Of a stretch of DNA of 64,000 bases, positions 33,017 through 44,327 are shown piece by piece. This stretch comes from Balamuthia mandrillaris (taxonomy: Eukaryota; Discosea; Longamoebia; Balamuthiidae). Position numbers and translations under genes: made by a program. Where the stretch lies: assembly GCA_031835245.1 (NCBI GenBank), contig JAVKOQ010000046.1, positions 186,001-250,000 of the forward strand, read 5' to 3'. Each line of letters opens with the position of its first letter. Within the stretch, counting starts at the first letter, position 1. Under the pieces are notes generated by a model that worked only from the letters and a program-made list of their open reading frames with translations, did not search any database and had not been told where the DNA came from.

Positions 33017-34644
33017 AGAAATAAAAAGAAAAGCGGATGGCTGCACAGAAAATAGGTAACCCACCCAGCTAGTAACCGTGTGGCCGTACGATATGCAGCC
33101 ATGGCTTGGTCATGCTCTCCTTGTGCTGCAAAAGCGTGACCAAAACCAAGCCATGCTGGTCCAAAGTAGGGATCAATGGACGTTGCTTTGCTGGATTGAG
33201 TTACAGTTTTAAAAAATTGGAGTAACGAGAAAAGAAGGAACAGCAACAGCAGTAGAAGAAGAATAATAGATACCTGAAGAAGGTGCGACTTTGCTCATAG
33301 TTTTTGCAAAGAAAGTAATAGCAGCCAACAGCGTACCAAGAAATAGATATTGATGGGTTGTCATCCACAAGCTTGTGCGCGCAGTAATATAGCTCCGTTT
33401 TCAAGTTAAGCTCCACGAGTGAACTAATGTGTACACAGAGAATGGGATCTCGCGTGTATGGATCCTCCTCTAGAATTCTTTGCTCCAACAAGTTAATAAT
33501 TTGGCATTTATGGGAGAGAGAGGGAGAGAGAGAGAAGGTAGGAGCGAACCTCTTTGTCAACTGATACGCTCCATTAAAGTTGTTTCGATAAAATAGGGTC
33601 TCCGCACGGCAAGCCAACAAGCTTAGATTAGGTCTATTTCCGAAAAAGTCATTCAACAGCGCATAGCTTTCCGTTGTTTCCTCCAATTGTTGTTGCTTGT
33701 CGTACTAAACACCAATGCATCAAACCACCATAAAAGTAAAATACGAGGAGTTATAGTTGGAAAAAGAATGGGCTTCAGCATGAAAGGAGTACCTTTTTCA
33801 ATTTACAAAGATAGAGTGCTTTGAGGTAATCTGCATCCTCTGGTGTCGTCAAACTATCCATCAGCTCCTTCTCTGTTTAGTTCCACAACAAACCAAAAAC
33901 AACATGAAGAAAGAGTTAGCCTGTCCGTGCTGTGGAACAAAGAGATTCCTCATCACCTTCAGCGCTGGTGAGCATGTGGTTCTCTATCAACCGCTCAAAC
34001 GCCTCGTAGCAAAAGATATCCAGCTTGAGGGCTTGTTGATACCAGTAAGCCGCTTTGGTCCGGTTTTCTAGCGCCTCCAATATCTCTCCTCGAAGGAGGC
34101 ATAACCTCGCTTCTACCTTTGGAGTGAGTTTAGGAAATGGCATCGTAAACGAACAATTTAAACAAGAAGAAACGAGAATCGAGGAACAAGTAACGAGGAC
34201 ACGAGACTTAAGAAACCAGAAACGAGCAACGACAAACGATAACAAGAATAAGAAACAAGCAGATGAGGCGGATGGTCCAAAAGTACATCAGTGAAATGGT
34301 CGCGGTCGAACAATGGGCCACTCGTGGGTGTCCTCTTAAAGGTAACGTTCTCATCGCCCAACAGCTCCAATCCTTGTTCCCATTCTTTGCAACCCACCTT
34401 TTTGTTTTTGTTGAAAAAAGTTATTTAAAAACACATACATACTCACAAAGGCGGTAATGGACAGAGAGCGGAACGAACGAGGCATTGAGCGGCCAACAAA
34501 AGGCAACGCGGGTCCGAGTTGGAGGGATTGTCCTTGTCAACCAGCGCCTCTTTCTCCATGAGCAGGTGCAACGCTCTTCGGTACTGCTCCGTGCGGTAAT
34601 AGGCTGTGGCCAGCAAGTAGACTGCCTCTGCCGAACCTTTTTTT

Positions 34645-34682
<38 letters not shown>

Positions 34683-35072
34683 GGTCAATTGAGTGTGATG
34701 GAAAGGAAAAAGAAAGTAAGCAATGGTACCATTGGTAAGGGTGACAAGCTTGTCGCCAAAGAACAAGGCGGTGGGCAGCATGCCCTGGTCCAAGCTCTGC
34801 TTCACCACTCTGCGCAGCGTGTCGACACTGCCGTCCTTGCGACCCTGATGATGGGGTTGTGGTTGCTCCGCCTTTTTGCCGGAAAAAGCTCTCTTTGAGT
34901 TTGTGCCTTGGCGAGAAAGCAGGAAGAGATCCGAATCCCTCCGTCCCGCCGTCGTGGCAGTAGGCATGCCTACTTTTTCTTTTCCCTTGCTTCGTGCCTG
35001 CTGCTGTCCTTTGCGAAGAACTGTCTTCGCGGCGGAGGCTTCCTCTCCTCGCGTCGTCTTGGTTCTCTCCAT
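32270..35072 (-). CDS. CDC16: Anaphase-promoting complex subunit 6 (CDC16)
   Basis: TPR-superhelix scaffold subunit of the APC/C ubiquitin ligase. Conserved blocks in translation order: DTLRRVVKQSLDQGMLPTAL with FFGDKLVTL, AVYLLATAYYRTEQYRRALH, LCLLRGEILEALENRTKAAY, LKLDIFCYEAFERLIENHML, DDNPSISISWYAVGCYYFL, ATSIDPYFGPAWLGFGHAFA with the hallmark EHDQAMAAYRTA, FDPLISNELGVLYF, and LRYAPHSASTFAAIGFTYHL before SIQPDDSFTTEML. These fit CDC16 throughout. The gene lacks the long disordered tail of animal CDC16 and ends soon after the last TPR. The ATG at 35072 follows an open but ATG-less stretch; the first ~80 residues are Lys/Arg-rich and not conserved. Around ten introns, several with GA repeats on the plus strand. 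Confidence 0.94.
32523..32630 (-). repeat. (GA)n/(GACA)n repeat in CDC16 intron
   Basis: GA and GAGACA units on the plus strand (CT/TGTC on the CDC16 sense strand). Shorter GA runs lie in other CDC16 introns at 32981-33014 and 34650-34676. Confidence 0.93.
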
Positions 35073-35132
35073 CTTCCGCTGGTGCACCTCCTCTTCCCCC
35101 TTCTCTTTCTTTTCTTCCTCGGTCTTTGTTGT

Positions 35133-35224
35133 TGTCGACACAGGGTGTTTTTTTGGCGGGAACACCTGTCGTGTCGACGTGGCCGTAATTTCGCGGGGGA
35201 ACAGGTCGACACGAAAACGTCGAC
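35133..35224. promoter_or_regulatory. Divergent promoter with E2F site and four GTCGAC motifs
   Basis: In the 313-bp spacer between CDC16 (-) and RBM25 (+): TGTCGACA at 35133-35140, TTTGGCGGGAA (E2F consensus) at 35152-35162, GTGTCGACGTGG at 35171-35182, GTCGACAC at 35205-35212 and GTCGAC at 35219-35224. Motifs are read directly; their function is inferred. Confidence 0.55.
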
Positions 35225-35385
35225 AACTAACGAAGGAAAAAGAAAGAAAAGGGAGGAAGCGGCGGAGAGGCTCAAAGCTCTTGATCGACCAGCTGCCCTT
35301 TAATTTTAGCCTTTGTGGCACACTGCGTGAGCGACAGACGAAGACGCCATAGAAAGGTTTTTTTGCGTGTTCTTAGAAAAAAAGA

Positions 35386-37939
35386 ATGAATCCAGGCTAC
35401 CCTCACCCACCCATGATGGGACATCACCCTGGGGGTCCGCCGATGCCGTACCCTCAACCAGGGCAGTACCCTCCTCCCTACATGCAAGCACCACCTCCTT
35501 ACGCTCCTTATGCCCCCATGCCAGGTTCTCTTCGTTCTCTCTCCTTCTTCATTTTTCCCCATTGCAAAAGTTTAATCTTTGATTTTTATTATAATTATTG
35601 TCAAACGCTGACTAACAAAAAGGGCCATACGGGCACATGGCACCCCATCCTCACATGATGCCTATGAACCGGCCGATGCCAACAACGCCCACACCAATGC
35701 CAATGCCCACACCTCTCATGGCGGGTAGACCTGCCACTGCCATTCCCTCCCCTCAGCTGAACATCCCTGCGGCCTCTGCACGGGCTGCCCCCCACTCCAA
35801 GACGCCTTTGCTTCCCACGCCCGCTACCGCCATGAGCCCAACAGCCACCGCTCAACAAACAACTGCATATGTTGGAAAAATTGCTCCCACTGTTGAGGAC
35901 GATTTTCTTCAAGCCATTCTTGAGGTTTGTCTTCCTCTTCCCTCTTTCCAATCTCTCTCACACTCTCTCTCTGTTTTTCTATTTTACCCTCTTACTTTAT
36001 CGGAACAGCAATGTGGAACAGTTGCAAGCTGGAAGCGGATCAAAGACCCACTTACAGACCAAAACAAAAGTTTCGGGTTTTGTAAATATGAGAACCCAGA
36101 GGGCTTGTTGTGCGCTTTGAGAGTGTTGAACGACTTTGAGCTGGAGGGTAGCAAGCTCCTTATTCAAGTGGATGACAAAACAAAAAAGTTTTTGGAGGAG
36201 TACAAGAAAAGAGGAGGGAACGGACTATTGCCGACCCCTCAACAACCTCCCATCGCTACTTCCACAGAAAATGGAACCAGTGGAGCCAATACAGAACAGG
36301 GAGACGGAGCACAGAAGCCGCCGACGGAGGAAGAACAGGATAATCAAGCGAGGGAAAAGATAAATAAGATGGTACTGGAGCGGAAGACAGGAGACTTTTT
36401 CAAGCAAATAGAAGAGATGAAGGTGGAGTCCGCGGAAGCCAGCAGTGCTATGGAGACTGCTGTGGAGGAGGGCGAAACGATCGCTGGTCACGAAATAGAC
36501 AAACACAAGGCCGTACTGGTGACGCAAGAGATACAAAACTTTCGTGTTCGACAAGCCGCTCGCGACAAGGAGAAGGAAAGCAAAGAGAAGGAGGGTTCCT
36601 CGAGGCCAGAAAAGAGTGTCGTTGAGAAGGAATGGGAAAGGGAACTTAGGGAACAGGAAAGGGAGCGTGCCAGAATCCGAGAACAAAGAAGCAGAGAACG
36701 GGAACAGTTGAGAAGAAGAAGGGAAAAGGAAGAGCATGATTTCAAAAAGCTGGAGAGGCAGTGGGAGGAGAGAGAACGAGAGATAGAGAAAGCCAGGAGG
36801 ACGAGGGAGAGAGACCAGGAGAGAGAGTACCATAGGCAGGTTGAAAAAGAGGTCGAGTTTGATGAAGACTACGAGAGGCGGAGAAAGAGAAAGCTTAACG
36901 ACGCCTCGTTGGCTAGAGAAAAAGAAAGGCGAAAGAGAGAAAGAGAACGAGAGGAGGAACTAGATGAAGAAGACCGAAGAAACGAGCGGGAGGAAGAACT
37001 ACAAAAGCAAAGAGAGATGGAAGAAGCCAAAAGGCGACAGGAAGAGGAAGAGGAGGAAGGTGCTCCCTCTACAGAAGCTGTTCCCTCTTTATCGTTGAGG
37101 CTTTCCGACATTGACTCTCGTATCAGCAAAGCTAGAAGACTGGGTTTCGAGCTGCCAACAATGGCAGGACCCAAGATCTCGGTCACGCCTGGCTTCAATC
37201 CAGACGAACAGCAAGACCAGCTCTGGACAAGACCCAAGAAACGAAAGAAGCTCATCACGCTGGAGCCTCTTCGCAGCGAAGACCAAATCCGAAAAGAGCG
37301 TGAGGAGGAAGCTAAGCAGATTGTCGCTGAGATACCAATGGAGAAGGAACCTCTTTTTGCATACGCTATCGATTGGGCTACTGTTGATGAGGTAACACTC
37401 CTTCTCTTTTCGCTCCCCCTCCCCCCTCCTCTTCGCTCCTCCTCTTCTTTTGCTTGATCCCTTTGCTAACATTCCTTTGCAGACGTCTCTTGTGGACAAG
37501 AAGATGAGACCCTGGGTGGCCAAGAAAGTAGTCGAATACTTGGGAGAGGAAGAACCCACTCTGATCAACTTTATCCTTACTAAGCTTTCCACTCACATAG
37601 CCCCAAAAGAGCTTTTGGAACAATTGAACTTTGTGTTTGAGGAGGAAGCGGAGAAATTTGTCTTTAAGCTTTGGAGGTTTGCCTCTCTTTCTCTCTCTCA
37701 CTGTTGTCGTTTTTCTTGTTTCTTGTCTTTTCTTTCCTTCTTTTTGTTTGTCTTTCTTGCTTTCTTTATATCTTTCTATCACGCTTTCTTTTTTTCATTT
37801 TGAAAGTTAATTTGTTTCATGCCTCATCATCGCTGCTTTTTTTTTCTCTTCTTGTTCTATCCGAAACAGAATGCTTATTTTCGAGATGAGGAGAGCACAA
37901 AAAGAAAAAGAGCGGCAGCCCAGTCCCGAAGAAGACTGA
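35386..37939 (+). CDS. RBM25: RBM25-like splicing factor (RRM + RE/ER + PWI)
   Basis: Nuclear RNA-binding splicing regulator. The first ~160 residues are Pro/Met-rich (MNPGYPHPPMMGHHPGGPP). The RRM follows: TAYVGKIAPTVEDDFLQAIL (RNP2 side), then GTVASWKRIKDP, NKSFGFCKYENPEG (RNP1 side) and LLIQVDDKTKKFLEEY. A long charged segment rich in Arg-Glu follows, typical of RBM25. The C-terminal PWI domain has MRPWVAKKVVEYLGEEEPTL, LINFILTKLSTHIAPKELLE and VFEEEAEKFVFKLWRMLIFE. The last intron at about 37677-37869 leads to a short exon ending in QPSPEED and a TGA at 37937-37939. Six exons. All three hallmark regions are in the expected order, so the assignment is firm. Confidence 0.95.
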
Positions 37940-38818
37940 AAGGAAAACAACATTGCAAACAATTCTGTCAAGTACGGTTTTTCTACCTCCTCACTCAGTT
38001 TTTTTTCCTTTTGTTACTTTGTTACTGGTTTTATTCTATTCTATTCTATTTATCTATCTCTATTGGCTATTTCTATGGTGACGATGATGGCCCTTACTTT
38101 GACTTTAGCGTATTTCTCTCCGTCCCTTTCTTTTTCTTTTCTTCCTTCTTTTCTTTTGTGTTAAAAAGCCCTCAGAACATCACCACTGTCACTGTCCTTC
38201 TCTCTCTCTCTCTCTCTCTCCCTAGACAAAACTCAACAGAGTCAAGGCCTCTTCTAAAGTTGTAGGACAGAAAAAAGTTGTTCTCTCCTAAAGGTTTCTG
38301 TTCTTGTTCTTGTTGTTCATTTTTTTCCCTTTGTCTTTCCTATTGTTTGCTTCTTCGCTCTCTCACATCAACCAAACCGGTTTGGATGGATGGATAAACG
38401 GAAGGATAGAGAGCAGACAAGACGCGGTGGTGCTTGTTGTTTAGTCGTAAGAGAAAGGTATGCATGTACTCTTTGCACCCTTTGTTGTTCCTTAGGCAAG
38501 CGTTTTCATGGGCGTGTGCTATAGCAAAGAGCAAAGGTTGGTTCTTATTTTTTTTCCCCTTTGTTTGGTTGTTTTTTTTTGAGATCGTCTGGTCCAATGA
38601 GAATTCAAAGTTTCATTTTGATTTGATTTTCTATTGGATATAAAATTCCGTTGCGTACTTAAAAGGAAATCTCAACCTAACGCTTCACCCAACAACCGCA
38701 ACAAAAAAATTTTAAAATTGGCGGTGACCGCGAAGAAAGAAAAAAGTTAACAGGCTTCGAAAGAGCGATAAGTAAGCTAGTTGGCTTAATTTGGTGCCGA
38801 ACGCATAACAGTACATAT
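37940..38818. other. T-rich spacer after RBM25
   Basis: About 880 bp without a recognised gene, very T-rich on the plus strand in its first half, with CT microsatellite at 38196-38221 and GGATGGATGGA-type short repeats near 38381-38395. Probably 3' UTR of RBM25 plus the promoter of VASP. Confidence 0.5.
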
Positions 38819-38842
38819 ATGATGTACGGCTTGCCTTTCATC

Positions 38843-38882
<40 letters not shown>

Positions 38883-40499
38883 ACGGACACACTGCCGTCC
38901 CTCTCTTTGTGTGGCGCCTCTAGTGATAATAGTTTGTGAAACTTGTGTTTCCGATGCAAACAACAGGGAACAGGCCGTAGTTTCTGTGCGTGCAGGTGTT
39001 TATTACTTTGAGGATGATGAGTGGAAACCAGTGGATGGAGGGTTATCTCTGGTCCAACTGTACCATGACTCGGCTAAGGACAGCTTTAGGGTCGTTGCGG
39101 TTTCTCAAATGCAAAAGGATAAAGTACGTTCCCTACAGAAGTCACGCTGTTTCCCTAGGTTTATTGGAGTAACTATGTCTGTTTCGCTCTCATAGGTGGT
39201 AATAAACAGTACTGTTTTCAAAGAGACAACCTACCAGAAAGCTTCCGACACATTCCATCAGTGGTCAGACAACCGTTATGCTTACGGGCTAAACTTTGCC
39301 TCCAAACAAGAAGCTAACACCTTTGCCAGCGCTATTTATGCTGCGATTGAAAAGCTTAAAGGTGAGTGATGAAGTATGTACAGTTTGTTAGCCTTCACTC
39401 ACTTCAAAGTTATTCGCAGTCCTTACGAATAACCCTCCTGCCGGTCCTGCAAAGTCGGAGGCTGAAGGTATCTTGCTTTCTTTGGTTGTTTTATGCAGTA
39501 CTGATAGCCATCGTCTGCTCGCTACTAGATAAAAAGCGAAAAGAGCAAGAAAGCGAACCTGAAAGAAGGAGCGTAAAGTTTGGGGAAGCCAAAAGTGTGG
39601 CTGCCGAACCCACCCATGAAAAGCATCAAAGTGGAGCTGATCCTCTTATGGGCTCTACCATCGATGCAAAATCTCAGACGGAACCTACTACAAAGCGAAC
39701 AGAGAGCTCTGAGAGTAAAACTGTGGAGACGACAAAGACAGAACCTACAACCGCCTCCTCTGCCTCCACTGAGGCAAAAGCTTCTCCAGCAAGTGAAACG
39801 GCAGCTTCTACCGTCCCTCGTAGAGAAACCGTTTCAACTTCTACGAACAATTTGAACAAGCCACCTGCTTCTGTGGGCGGAGGCGTAGCAGTCAGGGACA
39901 AACCCTTACCATCCACTTCCGGAGCAGCGCAAAGGTTGAGGAGAACGAAATCATTCTCGCGCGTGCAAGACATGGAGGTGGAGGCAAGAAAGGAAGAACA
40001 GACGCGAGGCGGGCTGTCGACATTCACCAAAGAAGGAGAAAAGTTCAATAGATTAGGAGACAACCGGAGGGGAAGCAAAGGTGCCGAAGATGGAGATGCT
40101 TCCACTCCAGAAGGAAGTACTCCCAGGGGTGATGATGATGACGACGAAAGAAGAAGAAAGAGAAAGGAGCGAGGAGGAGACAGAAAAGGAGGCAGCGGGA
40201 TTAGTGGTAGAGATAAGGACCGTTCACGGAAGGACAAGGATAGAAGCAAGTACAGCAGTGGCGGTCTCAAAGACAGTAGAGACAGGAGAGAGACCACTTC
40301 CTCAGGCAGCGGTAGTGGTATCGGCGGCACTCCTAAACAGAAGCCAAGATACGTGATGGATGGGCAGGAGGTGGACCTTGGGGCCTTCAAGAGAGAGCTC
40401 ATCAAGCAGTTCAGGAAGGAGGTTGCCAGAGCTAAGGAAGATATTCTGGATGCCCTCAGACAGGAGCTCGCCAGAGCACAGCCCAACAAGAAGTCATAG
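38819..40499 (+). CDS. VASP: VASP (Ena/VASP actin regulator)
   Basis: Actin-filament elongation factor. An EVH1 domain opens the protein: AVVSVRAGVYYFEDDEWKPV, VQLYHDSAKDSFRVVAVSQM, then FHQWSDNRYAYGLNFASKQE and an alpha helix ending AAIEKLK. The middle is disordered and rich in Ser, Thr, Lys and Glu; an Arg-rich segment (QRLRRTKSFSRV) may be the G-actin/F-actin-binding part. The end is the tetramerisation helix FKRELIKQFRKEVARAKEDI. Proline-rich profilin sites are sparse. The first exon is uncertain: the best join in phase is a 5-nt coding exon ATGAT at 38819-38823 spliced to G at 38967, giving MMEQAVVS, across an intron with a GA repeat. If wrong, the first coding exon lies upstream. Confidence 0.88.
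38845..38878 (+). repeat. (GA)n microsatellite near VASP start
   Basis: Purine repeat on the sense strand inside the inferred first VASP intron; the second exception to CT-on-sense. Confidence 0.92.
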
Positions 40500-40676
40500 A
40501 GTTTGTTGATTGTCACTTTCTCCGTTCCTTTTGTTCCATCGTTTGTTGTTGTGACTAAATGCTGCATGCCTTCTTCTTCGGCTTTTGTCTTAACTGTACC
40601 GAACTCTACTTACGAAGCAATATAGCTCATGTGATTGTACTTACAAAAAAAATGGTTCCTTTGAACCTTTATATAA

Positions 40677-40712
<36 letters not shown>

Positions 40713-40740
40713 AAGCAAACATGTACAAAAAAACTTGGCC

Positions 40741-41488
40741 TTAGTCCAACGCTTTGTGAAAGGCTGCGTAGGAGCTCTCCAGGTCGAACAACAGCTGCCG
40801 AACCTGCTCTTCATTCAGCTCATCACTAGCCTTCATGCCTTGCATTCTTGTCAACCTTTATAGCACATTAGAGTAATACAGCGCGTCAGTTTGTTATCTC
40901 TTCTCTCTCTAACCTCCCAAAACACCAAGAAGAAAAAGACAAAACAAAAGGAAGGGTTTACCATGTGTTGAGCTTCGCTTTGCCCTCAAAGTCAGGACCC
41001 AATACAGGCACCTTGGTCAAGCACTCAAAGAGGTCCGAGAGCAAGGGCTGGAGCTGGTCCACCGCCGCCATGTTCAGCTTCAATGAGTCCATGGCCGTTA
41101 TGAAAAATTGGACCGTCTCGGCAATCACTTTGGGGGTGTCGTCCGGCCCTCCGGTCAATCTCTCCAACGCGGCATGACAGTCCAACTTTTTATAAACAAA
41201 ATAAAAGAAGTTCAGCTCAGCTGTCAGCAAAAGAGAGAGGGAGAGAGAGACAGGCACCCTGTATTCCGCCATGAACTTGGAAAGATCAGGGACAGAGGTT
41301 TGGGTCAACTTTCGCGCGGTCTTGAATTGGGTGATGAGCTTGGCGCAGGCGGCCTTGTGCTCCTCCAAGGTGATGGCGTCTCTCATCAGGGCTTTCTCCA
41401 AATGCTCCGTGGTCTTGATGATGGAGTAGAGGTCCGCCATGTTGTCATAGAGCTCTCGCTCCTTGTTGTTCTGATAGAGCTTCAACAT
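40741..41488 (-). CDS. VPS28: ESCRT-I subunit VPS28
   Basis: Core subunit of ESCRT-I, which sorts ubiquitinated cargo into multivesicular endosomes. The N-terminal part ELYDNMADLYSIIKTTEHLE, followed by AYxR-type DAITLEEHKAACAKLITQFK, is the core-complex helical hairpin. PDLSKFMAEYR ends it. The C-terminal four-helix domain has TVQFFITAMDSLKLNMAAVD, QLQPLLSDLFECLTKVPVL and a last exon LNEEQVRQLLFDLESSYAAF. Four helices and overall length (about 215 residues) match VPS28. Three exons; ATG at 41488, stop at 40741. A 372-bp gap separates it from divergent TRM112. The 3' flank, shared with VASP, carries a GA repeat at 40679-40708. Confidence 0.95.
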
Positions 41489-41862
41489 GTTGCTCCTCCT
41501 CCTCTTCCTTTTCGATTTTTCTTCTTTCTTTTTTTTTGTAATTGTGCTAAAGTTAAGCTAATAGGTTGTTGATAATTATCTAGGTAAGGAAATGGTGGTC
41601 AATTATTGCTACACAACAGGTCACATCTAGCTCGTGTCGTGCACAAGCCGAGGAAAGGTTATCTATTAGGTTGGAATATTTTTCCAATGAAAAAATAGGA
41701 GAAAGAAAAAAAAGAAGAAAGTGAAGAAGCAAGAGAAGAGAGGCCGCCCTCCGTTCTCTCTCTTTCGCTGCCTGTTGTTGTTGTTGTGCCCCAGGGGAGT
41801 GTGTTAGGTGTTACCATCACGTAGATATCACATCCACAAAGAAAAAAATCACGAAAAAAAAA

Positions 41863-42409
41863 ATGAAGCTCTTGACGCACAACATGCTGCAAAGCAACAT
41901 GCCGGGGGTGACCCAGCCGTACCCTCTGCGGCTGGAGGTGTCGCAGGTGGAGCAAGAGGAGAACGAGTTCAACAAGGAGTTTGTGGTGCACATGTTTCCT
42001 CGGCTAAACTATGAAGTCCTTGTGCAGGCTCTTCAGCAGGTATACACCCACGCCCGCTACTTGTTTTTTTTCTAGATCACGAATTACTCAATATCTTATT
42101 TTGATCTTTGTTTCTTTCTCAAAAATAACAAGACGGGCTACTCCTTTCTTCCAGACTCTCTTCCTGAAAACCATCTTGAGAACGACAACTTTCTCAAGTT
42201 GGTCCATCAGGCTCTCCTCAACGTACGTTTTTTCGCTCTGAAACAACAAACTAACCTCACTCACTCTATCTATGTTTTGTGATTTATTGCTCTTTTTCAC
42301 ACAGGTGAACGTGGTGGAAGGAAAGTTGATCTGTCCAGAGACTGGCCGACAATACCCCATCACCAAGGGCATTCCCAACATGCTCCTCTCCGAGGAGGAA
42401 ACTGGTTAA
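41863..42409 (+). CDS. TRM112: TRM112 methyltransferase activator
   Basis: 123-residue zinc-binding partner that activates several methyltransferases acting on tRNA, rRNA and release factor (Trm9, Trm11, Bud23, Mtq2 in yeast). Three exons: 41863-42039, 42133-42222 and 42305-42409. The N-terminal [16 protein letters not shown] and the C-terminal [20 protein letters not shown] with LLSEEE are nearly invariant in the family. Only one clear Cys (CPETG) remains. The other zinc ligands common in yeast Trm112 are absent, as in the human protein. Length matches the family. Confidence 0.96.
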
Positions 42410-42477
42410 AGCATACCCCACCTACTCAAAAAAAAAATTATCAGTTTTTTTACTCAGCTACATATAACACCACAAAT

Positions 42478-42480
<3 letters not shown>

Positions 42481-42521
<41 letters not shown>
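42481..42521 (+). repeat. (CT)n microsatellite downstream of TRM112
   Basis: CT repeat on the plus strand in the convergent spacer between TRM112 and the EF-hand gene. Confidence 0.93.
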
Positions 42522-42522
<1 letters not shown>

Positions 42523-42686
42523 CTGTACTGCTCTTTTGTTAGAGTCCACTCCGAGAAGAATAGGTTTGATTTTTTTTAGAGAAAAAAAATGGGTGGTGTT
42601 ACAACATCTGAAAGGTTAAAAAAAAGCAAGGCAAAGAGAGAAGGAGACCGAGGTTACAAAAGAACAAAGAGCTCTGGTTCTCTCTC

Positions 42687-43115
42687 TCAGAAGGAGGTGC
42701 GAATCATCTCATTGGCGAGGGTGCCATACTCGAGCTTGCCCTGGTCGTCCACCGCCACGTTACGCGTCATCTGCTCAAACTCCTGCTCCGTCATGGCCTC
42801 CCCCAGGTTGGTCATGACGTAGCGCAGGTCCGAGTACTTGAGCTTGCCCTCCAGGTTGGGGTCAAAGACCTTGAAGCTCTCCCGCACGTCCTCCAGGGTC
42901 TTGGCGGGCACGCGGCCCACGTACTGGCGAAACTCGTTCATGTCGACGCGCCTTGGCCCGGCGCCCCCCTCCACGCTTTGCAGGATGTCGTTCAGCTCGG
43001 CTTGGGAGGGGTCCTGCCCGAGGGCGCGCAGCACGGTGCCTATGTCGGAGGAGTTGATCTTGCCGTCGCCCTCCGTGTCGAAGAGGTCAAAAGCTTCCGC
43101 GAGTCTGCCGTCCAT
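42687..43115 (-). CDS. EF-hand protein, calmodulin / myosin essential light-chain-like
   Basis: Intronless 142-residue protein from ATG 43115. Four EF-hand units are recognisable: AFDLFDTEGDGKINSSDIG (loop DTEGDGKINSSD, acidic at 1, 3, 5 and 12, so possibly binding), a second unit around RRVDMNEFRQYVG without a usable loop, a third with DPNLEGKLKYSD (partly degenerate), and a fourth with VDDQGKLEYGTL (degenerate). Loss of most calcium ligands with kept helices is typical of myosin essential light chains and calmodulin-like scaffolds rather than true calmodulin. The phrase RYVMTNLGEAMTEQEFEQM is close to calmodulin's RHVMTNLGEKLTDEEVDEM. Partner is likely a myosin IQ motif, inferred. Confidence 0.85.
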   Translation of the reverse strand: MDGRLAEAFDLFDTEGDGKINSSDIGTVLRALGQDPSQAELNDILQSVEGGAGPRRVDMNEFRQYVGRVPAKTLEDVRESFKVFDPNLEGKLKYSDLRYVMTNLGEAMTEQEFEQMTRNVAVDDQGKLEYGTLANEMIRTSF

Positions 43116-43324
43116 CTTTAAATTGGTCGCCTGTTTGTTTGGTTCTCTATTTGACACCTTTCCAATGGGCACAATGAAAAATTATCCAAAAAATTTAGCT
43201 CACAACCCCACTCAAAATTTACTGCCAATTTTTGGACGATTTTCCCCATCTCATACTCCCTTGCCATTGGGATATTCTCATTTTATTCTTTTGCTTTGCC
43301 AAAACAAAAAAATAGAAAATGTAA

Positions 43325-43407
43325 ATATCGACATATATTGATAGTTTACCCTTTGTTAACAAATATCTGGCCCAAACAATTATCGACATGAACATATATG
43401 TCGACAT
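43325..43407. promoter_or_regulatory. Divergent promoter with ATGTCGACAT palindrome
   Basis: Spacer between the EF-hand gene (-) and the thioredoxin gene (+). ATGTCGACAT at 43398-43407 overlaps ACATATATGT; TATCGACAT occurs at about 43326-43334 and 43381-43389. Related TCGACA elements lie in other spacers. Confidence 0.45.
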
Positions 43408-43448
43408 CACAATCACTAAGAACGAAAAAAGTAGCGAGACCGAAAGAA

Positions 43449-43837
43449 ATGAGAAACGTGTTGGTGTTGGCCTTCTTGTTGTTTGCGTGCCTGGTGATCG
43501 CTTGTTGCGTTGCGGAGGAAGGATCCTCTCTTGCACGCGGATTCAATGAAAAGGTAATACTACTTTTTTACAAAAAAACTAATGATGGCACTGATTGTTT
43601 TTTTTCTACAGATCCACTGGGTTTCGTATGAAGACGGGTTGAAGAGAGCCAAAGAAGAAAACAAGCCCGCGTTTGTCCTCCTTCACAAAAGCTGGTGCGG
43701 CGCTTGCAAAAGACTAAAGCCTGCCTTTGCTGGCTCCACTGAGGTAGAGCAACTCAGCGAGAAGTTTGTCATGATCAACGCAGAAGACGACGAGGAGCCT
43801 CACGCCAACCCTGCCTTTGCTGTAATTTCTCTCGCTT

Positions 43838-43868
<31 letters not shown>

Positions 43869-44192
43869 TCTTTTGTGACAAACAAAAACCAACCCTTTTG
43901 CTGCTGAATAGCTTGACGGAAGCTACATCCCTCGTATCATATTCATGAGTGCGGAGGGCACCGTTCTGCCAGAGATCTACAACGAAGGCGGCAATGCCAA
44001 GTACAAATACTTTTACTCCTCTCCAGGTAACTTCTCTCCCTCTCTTCAATGTTCTGCCTTTTTTTTTCTCATCTTATTCACACTTCTCTGTTACCACAAA
44101 CAACCACAGAGCAAATAGTAACAGTAATGAACAAGGCACTCTCTCACGTGGAATCGTTGCGTCTGCAACAGCAACGCGGCGATGAGTTGTGA
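43449..44192 (+). CDS. TXNDC12: ER thioredoxin-domain protein (TXNDC12/ERp18-like)
   Basis: Small ER-lumenal thiol-disulfide oxidoreductase. Four exons. An N-terminal signal peptide is clear ([20 protein letters not shown], then AEEG). The thioredoxin-like domain has [20 protein letters not shown], then [13 protein letters not shown] with the WCGAC active site typical of TXNDC12, [13 protein letters not shown], and [26 protein letters not shown] is also highly characteristic. The protein ends in GDEL, an ER-retrieval signal of the KDEL class. A CT repeat sits in the second intron (43843-43868). Confidence 0.94.
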
Positions 44193-44327
44193 GCCTCCCT
44201 CGTTCTTGTCTTTTATGTTTTTTTTTGTATGTTTGCAAGACAAGAACAAAAACAGGTTTTGTGCACTCAATAACTACACAACCTAATCTTATAAAACAAA
44301 CAACATAATTGAACAACAAAAGTACCA

